Shown here: positions 20,276 to 33,600 of the stretch, piece by piece
Numbering within the stretch: the stretch's first letter is position 1
Layout: every line of letters begins with the position of its first letter
Source of the DNA: Luidia sarsii
Taxonomy: Eukaryota > Echinodermata > Asteroidea > Paxillosida > Luidiidae
Assembly (NCBI GenBank): GCA_949987565.1
Contig: OX465120.1
Coordinates: 6,524,587 to 6,588,586, forward strand
Length of the DNA: 64,000 nt
Direction: 5' to 3'
Notes under the pieces: model-generated
Databases searched by the model: none
Told to the model about the DNA's origin: nothing
The model's input: the letters and a program-made list of their open reading frames with translations, nothing else
Made by a program: the position numbers and the translations under genes

Positions 20276-22560
20276 GAGTCTAACACATACCATAAAATCC
20301 CGGGTATAATGCGCACTTTTTTTCACCGCGGTAGAAATCAAAAGTTGGGCGTGCGCATTGTACACAGGTACAACGATGTCCTGCCAGTATGGGTTTCAGT
20401 CATCAAACAGAAGCTGACCTTACATTGTATAACATTTTAACAATGGGGCTGTCAATCATTGTCCCCATTGCAAACTCTCCTGGGGTTTTTTCCCCCACGA
20501 GGTTACTTGGGCTCAAATTGATTTTCTTTTATTAGGAGGGCAATCCTCCTGTGATCAACCTTCCCATTTGTTTTAAAAACGAAACAAATGGAGGCATATC
20601 TGGGAAGCCACCATGAATGTGCATTTTGTTCAGTCTGGACACTTATTATGGAAACCGATGTATTGTTACATTGTGTCACATTTTTTTTTTAATTGGAGCT
20701 GTGGATCATCCTCCCAATGCAAACTCTCCCGGTTTTTCCCCACTGCGAGGTAACTTGGGCTCAGAATTGAAATGGTTGTTTTTTAATCAGAGGGCGATCA
20801 TCCTTCCCGCTGTGAGATTTTACAGTACCAGTCGGCTCTTCACAGGGCGATGACCTGCGCGCGCACCACGAGTGTGGACTGTTATTGCGAAACAGCAAAT
20901 AGCCGTCGTGCGGGATATACGTCACGAGACTAAGCGCTGATTGGTCGAGGCGCCAGGTTCAGATTCCGAACCTGGCGGAGACGTTGACGGGACATTTACA
21001 GACAGTATTTGGGTGAGTTTCTGCCCGTTTTTCGAAAAAGTATTTTACCCACGATCTTTTGAGTTATCTGATCACATTCAGTATACATTTGGGATCAAGT
21101 GCATGTCCTTAGATTGTGTGTGGCGATTTTCAAAAGGGTGGAAAAAGGGGGCGATCGGGACAGTGGTGTTTCCAAAATGGTAAAAACAAAAACCTCGCTA
21201 TAATCTTGTACATATGTTCCCGAGGATGAGGGTTACGGTTACCGCAACTAGGTTCCGAGCAGTTTTCCTTGACCCTACAAGTACAACATCGCCCGAAACC
21301 TCAAATTTTTTTTAAAGGGCAATTGTAAGGGTCCTAGTTACTCGGACTATGGTTCAACCAGCCTGCAAATGCAGTGCTGACGGAATAGTTTCAAGTGAGC
21401 GAACCACACGGACGACTGCCGTAACAATAGCCACTGCGAAAACTAAAAACAAACGCTGTGGCTATTGTTACAGCAGCCGTAACGCAACTTCCATTTTCTA
21501 TAGTTACGGCACTGCAACTGCGCAAGTGCGAGGACATGCCAGATCGAACGTGTACACTGACTACTTTGGAAGCGCGATGTTAGCTGATCTTGATTAGTTG
21601 CATTTGCATGATACATTCATCATTATTTGTTGCCACTGTTTGATTAAAGAAAATTGCAACGTTGATTTATAGGTACAATAGTTTTATAATTTGTATAGTG
21701 GTCTTTTAAACCTCCCTAAAATCGAATGACTTGTCGTATTTTCTGCCGTCACATGCACGCACGCGAAGTCGACATCGTAGTACAGTGCATTGCTGACGAC
21801 TTTGTTAGGGACCCGTATTTTTGCCTATCTCACCGTGCGAGAGAATCTCCTATAAATGATTGACTAAAAGACACCTTTTTGCATTCCGATAATGACAGGG
21901 ATATTGCTTCAAGACAAGCAAATTATGTGCCTACAGCCAGATAATTTGCCATGTTTCTGATGGTACTGAGCTTGAGGCGGCGCTGCCTGTGCATGTGGGG
22001 TTTATACCCCATGTAACAAAATCGTCGCGCTTGCGCAGTTGCAGTGCCATAACTATAGAAAATGGAAGTTGCGTTACGGCTGCCGTAACAATAGCCACAA
22101 CGTAATAATAAAATTAGTAAAAATCTAGAGGGATTTTGGTCGGGGCCGGTAGTCGAAAGAAAAAAAGGAAATCCCACTTCCAACACTCAACAACAGTCGC
22201 CCGCCCCGTCCCCTTCAATTTTCAACATTTAGTTTAGAGCGACTATCAAGGTCCTGGTTACTCGGACTACACCTTCATGTAGTTTCAATCACGAGTGAAT
22301 AGAAAAAGGCAGAATAGACGACCAATAATTTACTTGCCATGCGTCTGATGTACTGACTACTGTACACGTAAACATTGGGCATACTGACTGTATGCATTGT
22401 CCATCGTACATGTACGAATCATCCATCTTGGATCACAATTTAAGCCGCTTCAATCCCCAATTCTGCAGACCATCCATTATATATTTAAATATTTGTGAGT
22501 ACTATGGTAATCAAATTTGTAAAATCCTACGATATGTGTGATATGCAGAACAAACATCAA
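20276..22560. other. Repeat-rich spacer or RPL39 intron 1
   Basis: No coding region recognised. It holds the fold-back pair at 21455-22105 (separate entry) and direct copies of GTTACTCGGACTA near 21340 and 22258. There is also an AAATCCCGGGTATAATGCGC segment near 20296 that looks like repeat DNA but has no end that I can place. Confidence 0.4.
21455..22105. repeat. Fold-back repeat, arms of about 75 bp
   Basis: GGCTATTGTTACAGCAGCCG through TTGCGCAAGTGCG-like sequence (about 21457-21530) recurs inverted at about 22025-22100 (GCGCTTGCGCAGTTGCAGTG ... GCCGTAACAATAGCC). Confidence 0.65.
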
Positions 22561-22586
22561 GGAGAAAATTTGCTTTGAATCGTTAC

Positions 22587-22634
22587 CATTTTGGCTCCGG
22601 AGGGTATAGCTTTCACCAGACGATGGGAAAAAGG
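22587..22634 (-). CDS. rpl39: Candidate RPL39 exon 1 (5' UTR and start codon)
   Basis: RPL39 exon 2 needs an upstream exon ending in ATG at phase 0. Reading the minus strand, the best ATG followed by GT that I found between exon 2 and 25 kb is ATG-GTAACG, with the ATG at 22589-22587. About 45 bases upstream is a pyrimidine run (CCTTTTTCCC) like the 5' terminal oligopyrimidine tract of ribosomal protein mRNAs. The donor is weak at +5, so this is only a candidate; it would make intron 1 about 5.1 kb. Confidence 0.33.
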
Positions 22635-22639
22635 ACGGC

Positions 22640-24059
22640 ATCAACCGATAGAGGGCGCAGTATAAGTTCCCATAAAACAGCCGTCGGTCGTTCGCCCATT
22701 CGTGCTGAACATGTACGTTGACTGTGAGGATACTCCATTTTACACAAGGGGGACTTTATAAAAATAAAATACATAACTGATTTTTAAACCTTTATTAAAT
22801 CTTTAGTTATGAAGCAAACAAATTCTTTAATACATAGATAATTCTTTTTTCCTTAAAAATTAAGCGAAAGGGATTTTTGCAAGAATGAGTCATTTGTTTG
22901 TGTGCATTTCATCGGACAACCCCCAATAGTGAAAATTTTATAGTCCATCTTTCACCCTATAATGCCTAGAATCAAATAATTGGATCCCAAAAGTGACCAT
23001 GTTATAACTAATATTTTTTCATTTATATTTCTCACCTGATATTAAAACACTCCCATTTTTACTGATTTCATGTTTGGTTTTCCTCGATTATTTTTTTAAT
23101 GTAAAATTCAGTAAGCTTTGTAACTTCGCCGATTTATTTTTCGTTGGCGGATGTGCGGTTGATATGGGTTGCTAATATAATCAAGAGTGGCGCTCTCCCC
23201 AAAATGTCGTCGTGTGGTCACCCTGAGCTGTCTTCGAAGTTACTGTCAATGTCATAAATCATGTCCTGAAATTTGGCCAAATACCACATTTCGAAATGTA
23301 TTCCTTAGGGTCTTGTCGATTAACGCGTTGCAGTAAAAGAGGCTGTGGATAGTACATCTCCAGCACTGCGTGGTATTCACTAAATTTTTATGCAGTCCGG
23401 ACTGTCGACGACTTTGCAGAAACTTTGCACAGCCACAGCAGTCGTTGGGTAAAGATTGGGTGCTAAACAACCTTCTAAACAACCTGCTAAAAAGTGCTAG
23501 ATTAATCACTTTTGAAACCTAGGTTTGTTGTACCACCATGGTTGTACAGTACATGTTATTGTAGCTAGTACTAGTACTGTAGTAGTTTTGGTTATAGTTT
23601 ACTTACTTAAAGTTAAAGCCCAACTTTTACTGAGATGTGTAACTTGTAAGGAATCAGGGAAATTTTTAATTTTACTTTAAATTAATAATATTATTAATAT
23701 TATTATTAATAATACTGTACTTCACAATTAAAAGGATGGACAAAATTCCAAGCCCAAATTAGAGTAGAGAGTAGACCACCAAATGTAATGAGTAATGACT
23801 AATGTAGACAATATCCATGGTCTGCCACCACAACCACTTCCCAAATGAAATTGGACATACATTTTTCCCGAAATTCATGAAATTTACGATGCATGTGTCA
23901 ACTTTAACTTAGTAGAAGTAGTAGTACTAGTAGTAGTACATTGCTAGCTCTGTACAAAACATGCACCTATTCCTACATACGTGTCACAAAATTATGATTT
24001 GGGGCTAACTGTTTAAGTCAAGTTTTGGCAATGGATGTTGTCAACATTACACCTGGTGG
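22640..24059. other. AT-rich spacer
   Basis: No gene recognised. Contains a palindromic AT tract of TTAATAATATTATTAATATT type at 23681-23715. Because RPL39 points left and the CCP2 gene points right, promoters of both may lie in or near this stretch, but I see no decisive signal. Confidence 0.35.
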
Positions 24060-24169
24060 TAGTCCGAGTAACTTGGTCCCGACAAGTCACCCTTTTTTTC
24101 TATCAAATTTTGAAATTTCAAAATTCGATAAAAAAAGGGTGAATTGTCGTGTCCAAGTTACTTGGGCTA
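24060..24169. mobile_element. Hairpin MITE (110 bp)
   Basis: TAGTCCGAGTAACTTGGTCC ... TCCAAGTTACTTGGGCTA form the ends, with long inner arms around CACCCTTTTTTTC / AAAAAAAGGGTG. Flanks ACCTGGTGG and ACTTGGTGG look like a 9-bp duplication with one change. Confidence 0.65.
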
Positions 24170-24475
24170 ACTTGGTGGTCTGATTTGACTTTTTGAGTAT
24201 AGCCTTATGTTTTACCCCAGACCTTTACAGTGAGGGTATTCAACTAAAGTCTTGCCGGAATAAGACTATGCTCCTTGCCCTGTGCTTTGTACTTGTAGGG
24301 AAAGTGGAGAAATTGAAAATTAACATAAATAACAATTTAACATACGGTAGCCTTCGCTAGACCTGATCTTGAGGCCATGATGATAAAATAATATCCACTT
24401 GCCAGACAAATCGGACTTACAGTTTTCCACCAAATCATGATTTTTGTGACCCGTATGTGGCAACCAGACAACGGT

Positions 24476-24576
24476 TACCCCCAGAACTGTGGGGTTCTAC
24501 GTCGTCCGCTGCTCTCCCAACCGGATCGGGAGAGCAGCGGACGACGTAGAATAAGAACCCCACAGTTCTGGGGGTA
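24476..24576. repeat. Near-perfect hairpin with arms of about 45 bp
   Basis: TACCCCCAGAACTGTGGGGT and TACGTCGTCCGCTGCTCTCC are followed, after a short AACCGGATC centre, by their inverted copies, with one small asymmetry (GAATAAG). Flanks both contain AGACAAC, possibly a target duplication. No coding content. Confidence 0.75.
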
Positions 24577-25362
24577 GACAACAGTCAGTAGCTGGAGTGT
24601 GTACAAAACTTCTACTTCACTATTCCTACATACTTGTCACAAAATCATGTTTTTTGGGAGGGGAAAACTATACTATAGCCAAGCCTAAGTCCAATTTTGG
24701 GGCAAGTAGTTGTGCTAGGCCACAAATTTTGTTTGTATTAGTATTACAATTAGTGGTCTAATGTGGGCAGTGGGTATAGGACTCTTTCCGCTCTTTTACT
24801 GTGTATGATTTACCGTAAACTAAAAAATGTCCAGACTGACAGTGGCACAACCACTTGTCCACAAATTGGACTTGCAGTTTTCATCAAAATCATGATTTTG
24901 TGACGCGCATGTATCAACTGGATGATGGTCAGTACGCGCAGTTGTGTACAAAACATTCACTTTAACTATCCCTGCATGTACCTGCACCACTCATGATTTG
25001 GGGGTAACAGATCTTTTGTTCATCCTTTTTAGTTAAGGGTCTATTTGTTTGGATATTTCTTTGCCAAAGTATCCACTGGTGTCCCATAGATATACTGGAC
25101 TCATGTTAAGGTGGTCTTTTTTGTATTCTTTTCCTCATGCATCAGACCGTCTTCAACTGTTTCACTATCAGTCTGCCCAGCTTCCACATAGACTTGCTCT
25201 GAAATTTCTACAAAATGTACAGCAGTAACACTAACAAGCAAAACTATGTCTTTGACTTTGATTTGGTAAGTCTGAATAACTATCAAAGTGGAACTGTCAC
25301 ATTAATACAGTACTGTAGTACTAGTAATGCATACTAACTCTGGTCTAGTCTACGTCAACTAA

Positions 25363-25809
25363 AGGGCCGTTGCCACTACACCAAATAAACGCAATTATTT
25401 GGAGCGCGATTTGAATGGCGATTCAAACTCCACTTTTTTGCGTGTGTGGACACAATAAGCATGATTATTATTAGTGGGATTTGAATTTTGATTCAAACTC
25501 CACTATTAGTGAGATTTTTTCAAATGATTGCGTTTATTTACGATGCGGTGTGTGTGGGAACGCTCCACTGAATCGCACCGGGTTTTTTAATCCCACAATG
25601 CACCGTTCACGCTCTGATTGACAGGTAGTGCCGTGCTTGTTTACATGGCTCCCTGTGTGGGCCACCCTCAAGGACACACCCATCATTTGACCACAACTGC
25701 TAACAGTAATCGCGATTTTTTGCGATGCGATTTTTTGTCTGTGTGGAAATGAATGTGGTTTTTGAATCGCGATTCAAATCGCAATTATTTTTGTAGTGGG
25801 AGCAACCCT
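25363..25809. mobile_element. TIR MITE, family A, copy 1 (TSD TAA)
   Basis: Left end AGGGCCGTTGCCACTAC, right end GTAGTGGGAGCAACCCT, flanked by TAA on both sides. The interior is made of short inverted words of ATAAACGCGATTATTTGG and GATTTGAATCGCGATTC type. Confidence 0.8.
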
Positions 25810-25941
25810 TAAGAGTCTATCTAACTAAAATGAAGTCCACCCATTGGTTGACTACATTGGTCACGGTTTGCCATTTGGAACCAGCCTCAGAACCATGGTT
25901 TCTTCCCTGGTCCGAGTAGCCTCTTGTTGACCATCATCTAT

Positions 25942-26365
25942 AGGGCCGTTCCCACTACACCAAATAAACATGATTCTTTGGATCGTGATTCAAACTCCAC
26001 TCTTTTTGCGTGTGGGGAGTGGGGACACAATACACGTGATTATTGGTGGGATTTAAATCGCGATTCGGACTCCACTAGGGTTGAGACTTGTTCAAATAAT
26101 TGCATTTATTTACAACGCAATGTGTGTGGGAACGCTCCGATCAAATCGCACGGTTTTTTTTAAGCCCACTATGCATTGCGCAAGCATGGCATTTCCTGTC
26201 ACCAGCTTACTGCCAGGAAGTGCAGCACATGGTTTGTTTACTTTCGTCAGCGATTCCCGCTTGCGCAGCATGACCACATGCTAACCGCAATTATTTGGCC
26301 CGTGTGAACATGACCAAAAAAAGGGGGTTTTGAATCGCGATTATTTTCGTAGTGGGAACGGCCCT
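25942..26365. mobile_element. TIR MITE, family A, copy 2 (TSD TAT)
   Basis: AGGGCCGTTCCCACTAC ... GTAGTGGGAACGGCCCT, flanked by TAT on both sides (25939-25941, 26366-26368). Same interior as copy 1. Confidence 0.82.
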
Positions 26366-27598
26366 TATGTCAGTTTTGAAAATCAATGCTTCTTCTCAAA
26401 GCTTTGTGCATGTAACATCATGGGATTGAGTAACGCACGTGCATGCATTGGGTACATGTACAAAACTTACAAAGTGCAAAATAAGTGTAGGACAGAGGTC
26501 CATTTGATAACCATTTCACAGCGGGACCTCTGAAAATGGAGCCCCGGTGGTGTAGATTTGTGCTGGGCCCTCCAAATCCAGGCACCATTATTGCACAAGT
26601 TTTTAAACACTAGATTTGCATTTTGGTTATTTTAGTCAGTAAGCAGTTTGCAACATTTTTGTATATCACCTTAAGTTTTTAAACAAATACTCTTTTTAGC
26701 CTGCCACAAAACAATATGGCATGACAAAAGCCACACAGGTGTCCCATATGTGCCAGGGTTGTCTCATTGATTTATTTCCTGTGCATGGTTTTATTGTTCC
26801 TGATCGTTCAGCAGATTTTGAAAATGACACATTCAAAATCCCCTTGTGGTGGTAACAGCCATTGAAAATTGACCCAGTCCGAAATGGTTATCATCTGGTA
26901 ATTCAAGTCAAGTAAGATTCATCACTGACTAGACCTGATCTCCATCACTTTTTTCTTCTTCTTTTTTTATGAATAAGGAGGTCATGATGTTTCAATCCTA
27001 GCATGACCTTTCTCAAGAATTGTTTACACAAATCTCAGTCCCTGCTACTAGGTTTGGTATGCTTCAAATGAAGTTGTATCACAATCAGTTGGACTTCAGG
27101 GTTCAAACCCTGGTCTAGTCAAAGTTTTCTCTGCCATTTTTCAAAATTGTTTGAAAGTTCCCAACTTCCCAGTCAGTTTTTCCTTCATTTGATGGACTAT
27201 TTTTTACTGCAACTTTTTTTTAGCCAAGCGCTGCAAACATTGCAAACTTTGATTTGTGTATGTCCAGCATGGATACATGTACATGTATGTCTGTGTAATC
27301 CTAACCTCTTTTATCATTTAGTATGTATATGATAGTCATTCATCCTGAAACCTGACCTGAAGGTCAGTGAACATGGGCAGATGGGATTGTATGAAATCAA
27401 CAAACTGAGAAATCAATCCTTCACTGTTCCCTTGGTATACCATTCTGTACAGTACTTACATGTACTATACCACTTTCTATACTTTGTTATTATCCCAGCA
27501 AAAGTAAGCACTTTGATATTTTCAAAGGCGCATTATAACAAATTAAAGAATTGGTATGAATGGTCACCGTAATGTGTAATGTTCTCCTTTTTCTCCAG
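26366..27598. other. Non-coding stretch upstream of the first resolved CCP2 exon
   Basis: Holds pieces of Penelope-type tail (about 26605-26680 and 26985-27015) and of the SINE (27090-27170, GGGTTCAAACCCTGGTCTAG). The missing start-codon exon of the CCP2 gene should lie here or further left; I could not identify it. Confidence 0.4.
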
Positions 27599-27653
27599 GA
27601 TCCTTATCAGAGTTTTATGCGCAATCACTTGAAACACTATGGCTACTATACAG
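27599..27653 (+). CDS. AGBL2: CCP2-like gene, resolved exon 1
   Basis: Acceptor TTCTCCAG, donor GTAAAT, ends in phase 1. Encodes [18 protein letters not shown], the conserved N-terminal motif. There is no Met at its start, so an upstream exon is required. Confidence 0.85.
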
Positions 27654-30600
27654 GTAAATGTGTAAATGTGTTCATGTGTACCGGTATAAACCCCGGTTTA
27701 CGTGTATGATCTTTCTAAACATTTATTATTTCTAGACTCACATCTCAGGAATATGTTGTTGTTTTTTCTGCCAAGTTAATAAAACAGAATTTGGCCGAAA
27801 ATAAAGTTCTCACATATTTTGAGGTCCTGACATTTTTATCTGTTTCAATCTTAGCAGCACCTTTATTAAAGGCGTTCTGCTTTTGAAAAAGGTGCTGCTG
27901 GTATGAAAAAGGCAGGCTCTTAACATCAAGATTTGAATTTTGTTCATTTTAGTCAGCAAACAGTTTGCCACATTTTTTTTTATTTTACACAAATACTTGA
28001 GAAAAGAAGACAATTGCGGGGGAACAACCTGGTAGAGAATGCTATCATTTGGAATGCTTATCGCAGGAGGAAAAACCAAAGTGAAAAACCATAGGGAAAC
28101 ATTGTACCCTCATGGAAGGTTGCAATGTTTTCAATTCATTGCACCGTCATAGTTGATAGATATCAATTCTTGTTATTGACAAACATGACAAAACTTAACA
28201 CATTTTGCCCAAGATTTACATGTACCGGTATCCAAGATATAAGGCCTTTTCACACTGTCTGTAATCTTGGGGTCGGAACCGGTTCCGACCCCAAGATTTT
28301 GTTCAACCCTTTTCCCACTTCTAAAATGTCAACCCGGTTCTGACCAGGGTAGCATGCTCTAGCCGGATCGAAATCAACCCTGGCAGGGACCAGGGTTAAA
28401 AATCTCGATCCGGATTGAAATTGCATTTTTCACCTTCAACCGGTTCAAAAACTATAGTGTCAACCGCCCCGAGTTGAGTTGATCCGTGTTGAGTTGTGTG
28501 GTGGAAGATTATGTGAAAATCTGACACAGGTACCAGGTCAATAAACAATCAGGTGCATGGCGCCGCACTCAATCCGTGTTGTTGAGAATTCGTAGTCTGA
28601 ATATACAGGGCGTTATCCGGATTGAAAGTTACCCGGTTCACGCAGCGGCTGGTTTGCGTCATGAACAGTGTGAACGTTGCATCTCTCTGATCTGTGTCGA
28701 AAACAACCCAGGCGGATCATCATACCTACCCAATGTGCTTGGTTATTATCTAGTATTTTTTCTCTCCACAATTTCATGTTTTACTTGTTTTTCACACGTC
28801 CAGGACGTAATGAGAGTTATCGCACCTCAGCCAAAGCCTTCGATGAGTGGGATTGTAACCATGGTTACCCTATTAGTGACCAGGGCTCAGACACAGAGTA
28901 CGAGAATCAAGCACTCAAAGAAGACAAAGAGACAGGTAAAGTATTACCATCCTGTGACAGACTTCCTATCAATTGAAAAGGAAATGTATTTGTTATGTAC
29001 CGGTGTCACGATCTTAAGTGGGTGGCCGTGCTGAAATGGGTGGTTGACATCACCACCCATCTGAGCACGTAGCGACAACCTGCTGAAATTGGCGGTGTGC
29101 TAAGATGGCTGGGTGAACTGAGCGCGTGCGGGCGCCAATAATTGTACGCCAATATTGTTTCTCGTTGCAGAACACTAATTCGAGCTCCCAATATAGCACA
29201 AACACTCTAGGTCTTGTAACTGTACTCTCATTTTTTCTTCTTAAAATTTGGTGTCCTTTGCCGTTTAGATTTTTGGCTAATTTCCACCAGAAACAAAAAA
29301 CACCCCTGAAATGTGTAGCAGTCGACATCCAAGCCAAATTTCTGCAAAGATATTTGGAAGGGCCCCTCCACTTCCAGTTCTACAGTCAATAAAGTGAAAT
29401 AGGGCGACATTTCTCAAGGCAGATATATTGCAAATTTTATACGAAATTGAACATTAATTTATTTCAATTGTAAAACGTTGCTATCTACATGTAAGACTGC
29501 GTTTACACCTGATCCCGCGAGGAGGATCAGATCCCACGAGGGCGATCAAAGGGCGATCAAAGGGTGTAAAAGTGTAAACGCTCGCGCGATCAGGATCAGA
29601 TCCCGGGATCTGATCCACCTCTCGGGAAGGATCAGATCCGGGTCTGATCCCGCGTGCGGGATCAACATGCAAGTGTAAACGCAACGCGGGATCTGATCCT
29701 GGGGTTTTCAGCGACCACATCCGGCCCATGCCTGGAAAAACGTGCAAAAACAAGCATCTTGCGTGTACGTGTGCAGTACATGTATAGTGTACAATGTAGT
29801 ACATGTACGTGTACTTGTACTGTACAGGTGTACATGTACATGTACATTACATGGTGTACAGTACTGTACACCTTACATGACAAGTACATGTACATGTACA
29901 TGTACACACAATGTACATGTACACTCGGTAAACAAAATACTACATTGGGAAAGGTCATAACTGACGAAGCAGTGAGAAAGAGGATTGTGGAGTTTTTTTA
30001 AATGTCACAAAAGAAGACATCAACCAGACCAATACGTTTTTAGCATAAATTATGAATGATTTGAGGAAAGTGTTAGAAGCAGTGTCGAAAAAAACAAAAA
30101 CAAAGATGAACACAAAAAAACATACAGGGAAGAATTTTACAGTGCCACAAAGCTTTTTGAGTTATTTTAAGAATTTATTTTGCGTTTGGCTGCACTGGGA
30201 CCCCTTACTAAATACCACCGACGAAAATAGGTGATGATGCTTACTGCGCCGCGGACGTCAACAAAACCGGGTAATCTTACGAAAGTGACAGGCTTGATCA
30301 ACCTTCTCTATGATTATTCTAATAGTCTGTGGTGTGGAGAAAGTGACTGAGACCTCTTTTAGTGTGATACGTTCGTCCACATTGTTCAGTTTGAAGAAAA
30401 GTCCTTATATCGTCATAAACCGGTTACTGGAGGATACAGTACATGTACAGTACATGTATGCATAGAGGTTGTACCGTTGCAGAGTCCATCGGATTTCTAC
30501 TGCGCATGACTACTGACCTACATGTATGTGGATAACCTTTGGAGAGCGCTTCCGCTGCTCCACGCGCGATCAACGCGGGATCAGGATCAAGTGTAAACGC

Positions 30601-33600
30601 GGCACTGGATCAGATCCTCCGTGACCGCAGGATCTGATCCTCCTCGCAGGATCAGGTGTAAACGCACTGTAAGTTTCATCCATCTTGCGAATGTGAATAA
30701 ACAACTCAGCACGGCAATAACAGGACACTACTTGGGTATGCACTGCGCATTACGTGCGCTTACTTGATTGCCCATATATGGCAGCCCACCCATTTAATCA
30801 TGCCACCCATTTTAGACTTTTACACCGGTAAGCAAGAACATACACATGATGTACATGAACACATGTTCATGTACATGTTCATGTACATGTTCATGTACAC
30901 ATGTTCATGTACACATGTTCATGTACACATGTTCATACACATGTTTGTGTACATGTTCATGTATGTATGTACATGTTCATGTACATGCTCTAGGGCCAAT
31001 TTCATAGAGCTGCTCCAATAGCAACATTTACTTAAGCGTGAATAGCCTGGCCAATTAAAATCAGGTTGCCAGCCAAAGTGCCACTTGTATCCTAACCTTA
31101 GCGCCCAATATTTGATTACCAGTTAAACGTAATCAGTACCCAATGAAATATAGTTAGCAATCTTGTTACATTGTGTATAGTCAAGGAAGAATCTCCACGC
31201 TTAGTAGGTTTTCATGCGTAAGCGGCTCTAGGAAATTGGGCCCTAGACCTTTGATTTATTTATGTCAGTTGTATGAAAAATGTGGAAGGTTTGTGGTGAT
31301 GCCATGTACAGTACCATGTACTGTAAGCCATCTCTTTTGAGATGGAGTTTGGCTATAGCCACATTCCTCAAAAGAGATGACTTATAAATATACAGGGTGT
31401 TACTGCAAACTTTCCACCTTGTGATTCCACCATGCGGCATGCAAACCTTCAAGGTGATTGACTACAGGGCCGTTCCCACTACACACAAAAAACGCGATTA
31501 TTTGGATCACGATTTGAATCGCGATTCAAACTCCACTCTTTTTGCGTGTGGGGACACAATAAACGTGATTATTAGCGGGATTTGAATCGCGATTCGGACT
31601 CCACTAAGAGTGAGACTTTTTCAAATAATCGCGTTTATTTGCGACGCGATGTGTGTGGGAATGCTCCGCTCAAATCGCACCGGGTTTTTTTTAAGCTGAC
31701 GATGCATTGCGCAAGCATGGCATTTCCTGCCAGCAGCTTACTGCCAGGAAGTGCAGCACAGGGTTTGTTTACTTTCGTAAGCGAGTCCTGCCATTCCCGC
31801 ATGCACAGCGCGACCACATGCTAACCGCAATCGGCTCGCGTTTATTTGCGACGCGATTATTTGGCCTGTGTGAACACGACCAACAAAAAACCCGTTTTTT
31901 GAATCGCGATTCAAATCGCGTTTATTTTTGTAGTGGGAACAGCCCTTCTGCGACTGGTCCCTTGTGATTTGTTTTTCTTTTCTGAGTTGCCACCAATTAT
32001 TTGACAAGTGAATGAGTACAGTGCATCACGTGCCAGCTGCCTTAATGCCTACTTGGACTGCTTGTAAAAGACTGCCATGCACATGTGGGAACAGGACAAA
32101 GCCTTCACACATTCAGTTACAAACTGGCTGCTATCTGTGACAGGCACCTCCTCACAGTTTCATATACAGTATCACCTCCCACTGAATATGGTACATTTAA
32201 GTGCACCTCGAAATGAATTGTTTGCAAGACACATGTCAAGGAAATAGACTCTTTCAATGGACATTCTTCTGGAACTACCCACACGACCTATGGCTCTATC
32301 ACGTTCACTACCTCAAACATACGTGTACCTCATCTCATGTAGAGTTTGTAATGTTCAGTATGTTGGCGAGAACAAAAACACCCTCAAAAAACATATCTAT
32401 GGCCATAGGTCTACAATCAAAACCGGTAAAATGGACACCCCTGTTGTGTATCACTTCAATCTCCCTGATCATTCGATATCAGATATGAGTGTACTGGGCA
32501 TAGAATCCCTTGGTCGCTGTAGTAATGCTGTCCGTCTTAGCCGTGAGAAAATGTGGATGAAGCATCTTCGGACTATTCAACCACATGGTCTTACCATCCA
32601 GGAGGGTAATGACTAACACCATACATGCCATACAGCTTTCTGATAATCCTTCTTTTGTTTACTCCTCCACACTTCTCTCTTTGATCTTTCCCCCTCTTTT
32701 CACTAATCCCTACCCTACTCCTTGCCCTTCCCTACCAGCTTTACTCTTTGTCCTTTGTTTCTCATCCGTGTCCTATTGACTCTCTCCCCCCTTCCTTCGT
32801 GTACATGTATCTGTTTTGTCCTTGTCACTCTGCCTTTGAGAAAGGTCCTGCTAGGATCAAAACGTCAGGCCCACTAAATTTTTAGAGTTTCATATGCTAT
32901 TTATAGTACAAAAACTGTTGCAAACTGCTCACTCACTAAAACGACCTGCAATACATATATCTCAAAAATTAAAGGCCCTGACGTTTCAATCCTAGCACTA
33001 GCAGGACCTTTCTCAAAGGCAAAGTGACAAGGACTAACATAGACAGTCAGGGGAAGGAAAGGCTTGACACACATGTCAATGACAGAGGAAGGACAAAAGG
33101 GAAGGGAGTGGGATGCAGATGTACGCTGAGGGGGGGGGATTAGGGAAAACAAACAAAAGGGTAGGGAGGATCAAAAGGACGGGAGGGAGATGGGAGATCA
33201 AAGGAGACAGCTACAGGGAAGATGAAGAAAAGAGGTGTTAATGAGGTGAGGATTAGTCATTCCCTTCCTGAATATTAAGGCCTTAACACCAAACAACAAT
33301 GATATCTCAAACAAATAAGCTTGAAATATCAAAGGAAACTTGACATTGACTCTTGATTTTGCCTACCAGTCATGCCAGTACTTTTACCATTTAAGCTTGT
33401 TTACTTTATACCAGCCCTTAGATGGTGGCCCTCCTAAAAAAGTTGACTTTGCCAGTGTGGTAATTGCGCCAGCAAGAATCATGGGGGTGCCAGCAAGAAT
33501 CACGGACAGATTGTTGATTGTTGTTGTAGAATTTAATGTCCGATACCATCAACTGATCAAATTGATGAGCATGTCATTTCTCAAATGAGGAATGTCCGAT

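Noticed and set aside
20281..20300. ATG-GTATGT on the minus strand as RPL39 exon 1
   Set aside because: Good donor, but it sits at the edge of repeat DNA and lacks an upstream pyrimidine tract; the candidate at 22587 fits better, though neither is proven.
23203..23256. ATG TCG TCG TGT ... short ORF as first exon of the CCP2 gene
   Set aside because: Only 17 codons before a stop and no convincing donor in the right phase; kept out for lack of support.
28576..29034. 152-codon ORF overlapping the second CCP2 exon
   Set aside because: Different frame from the exon that splices in phase; no recognisable domain.
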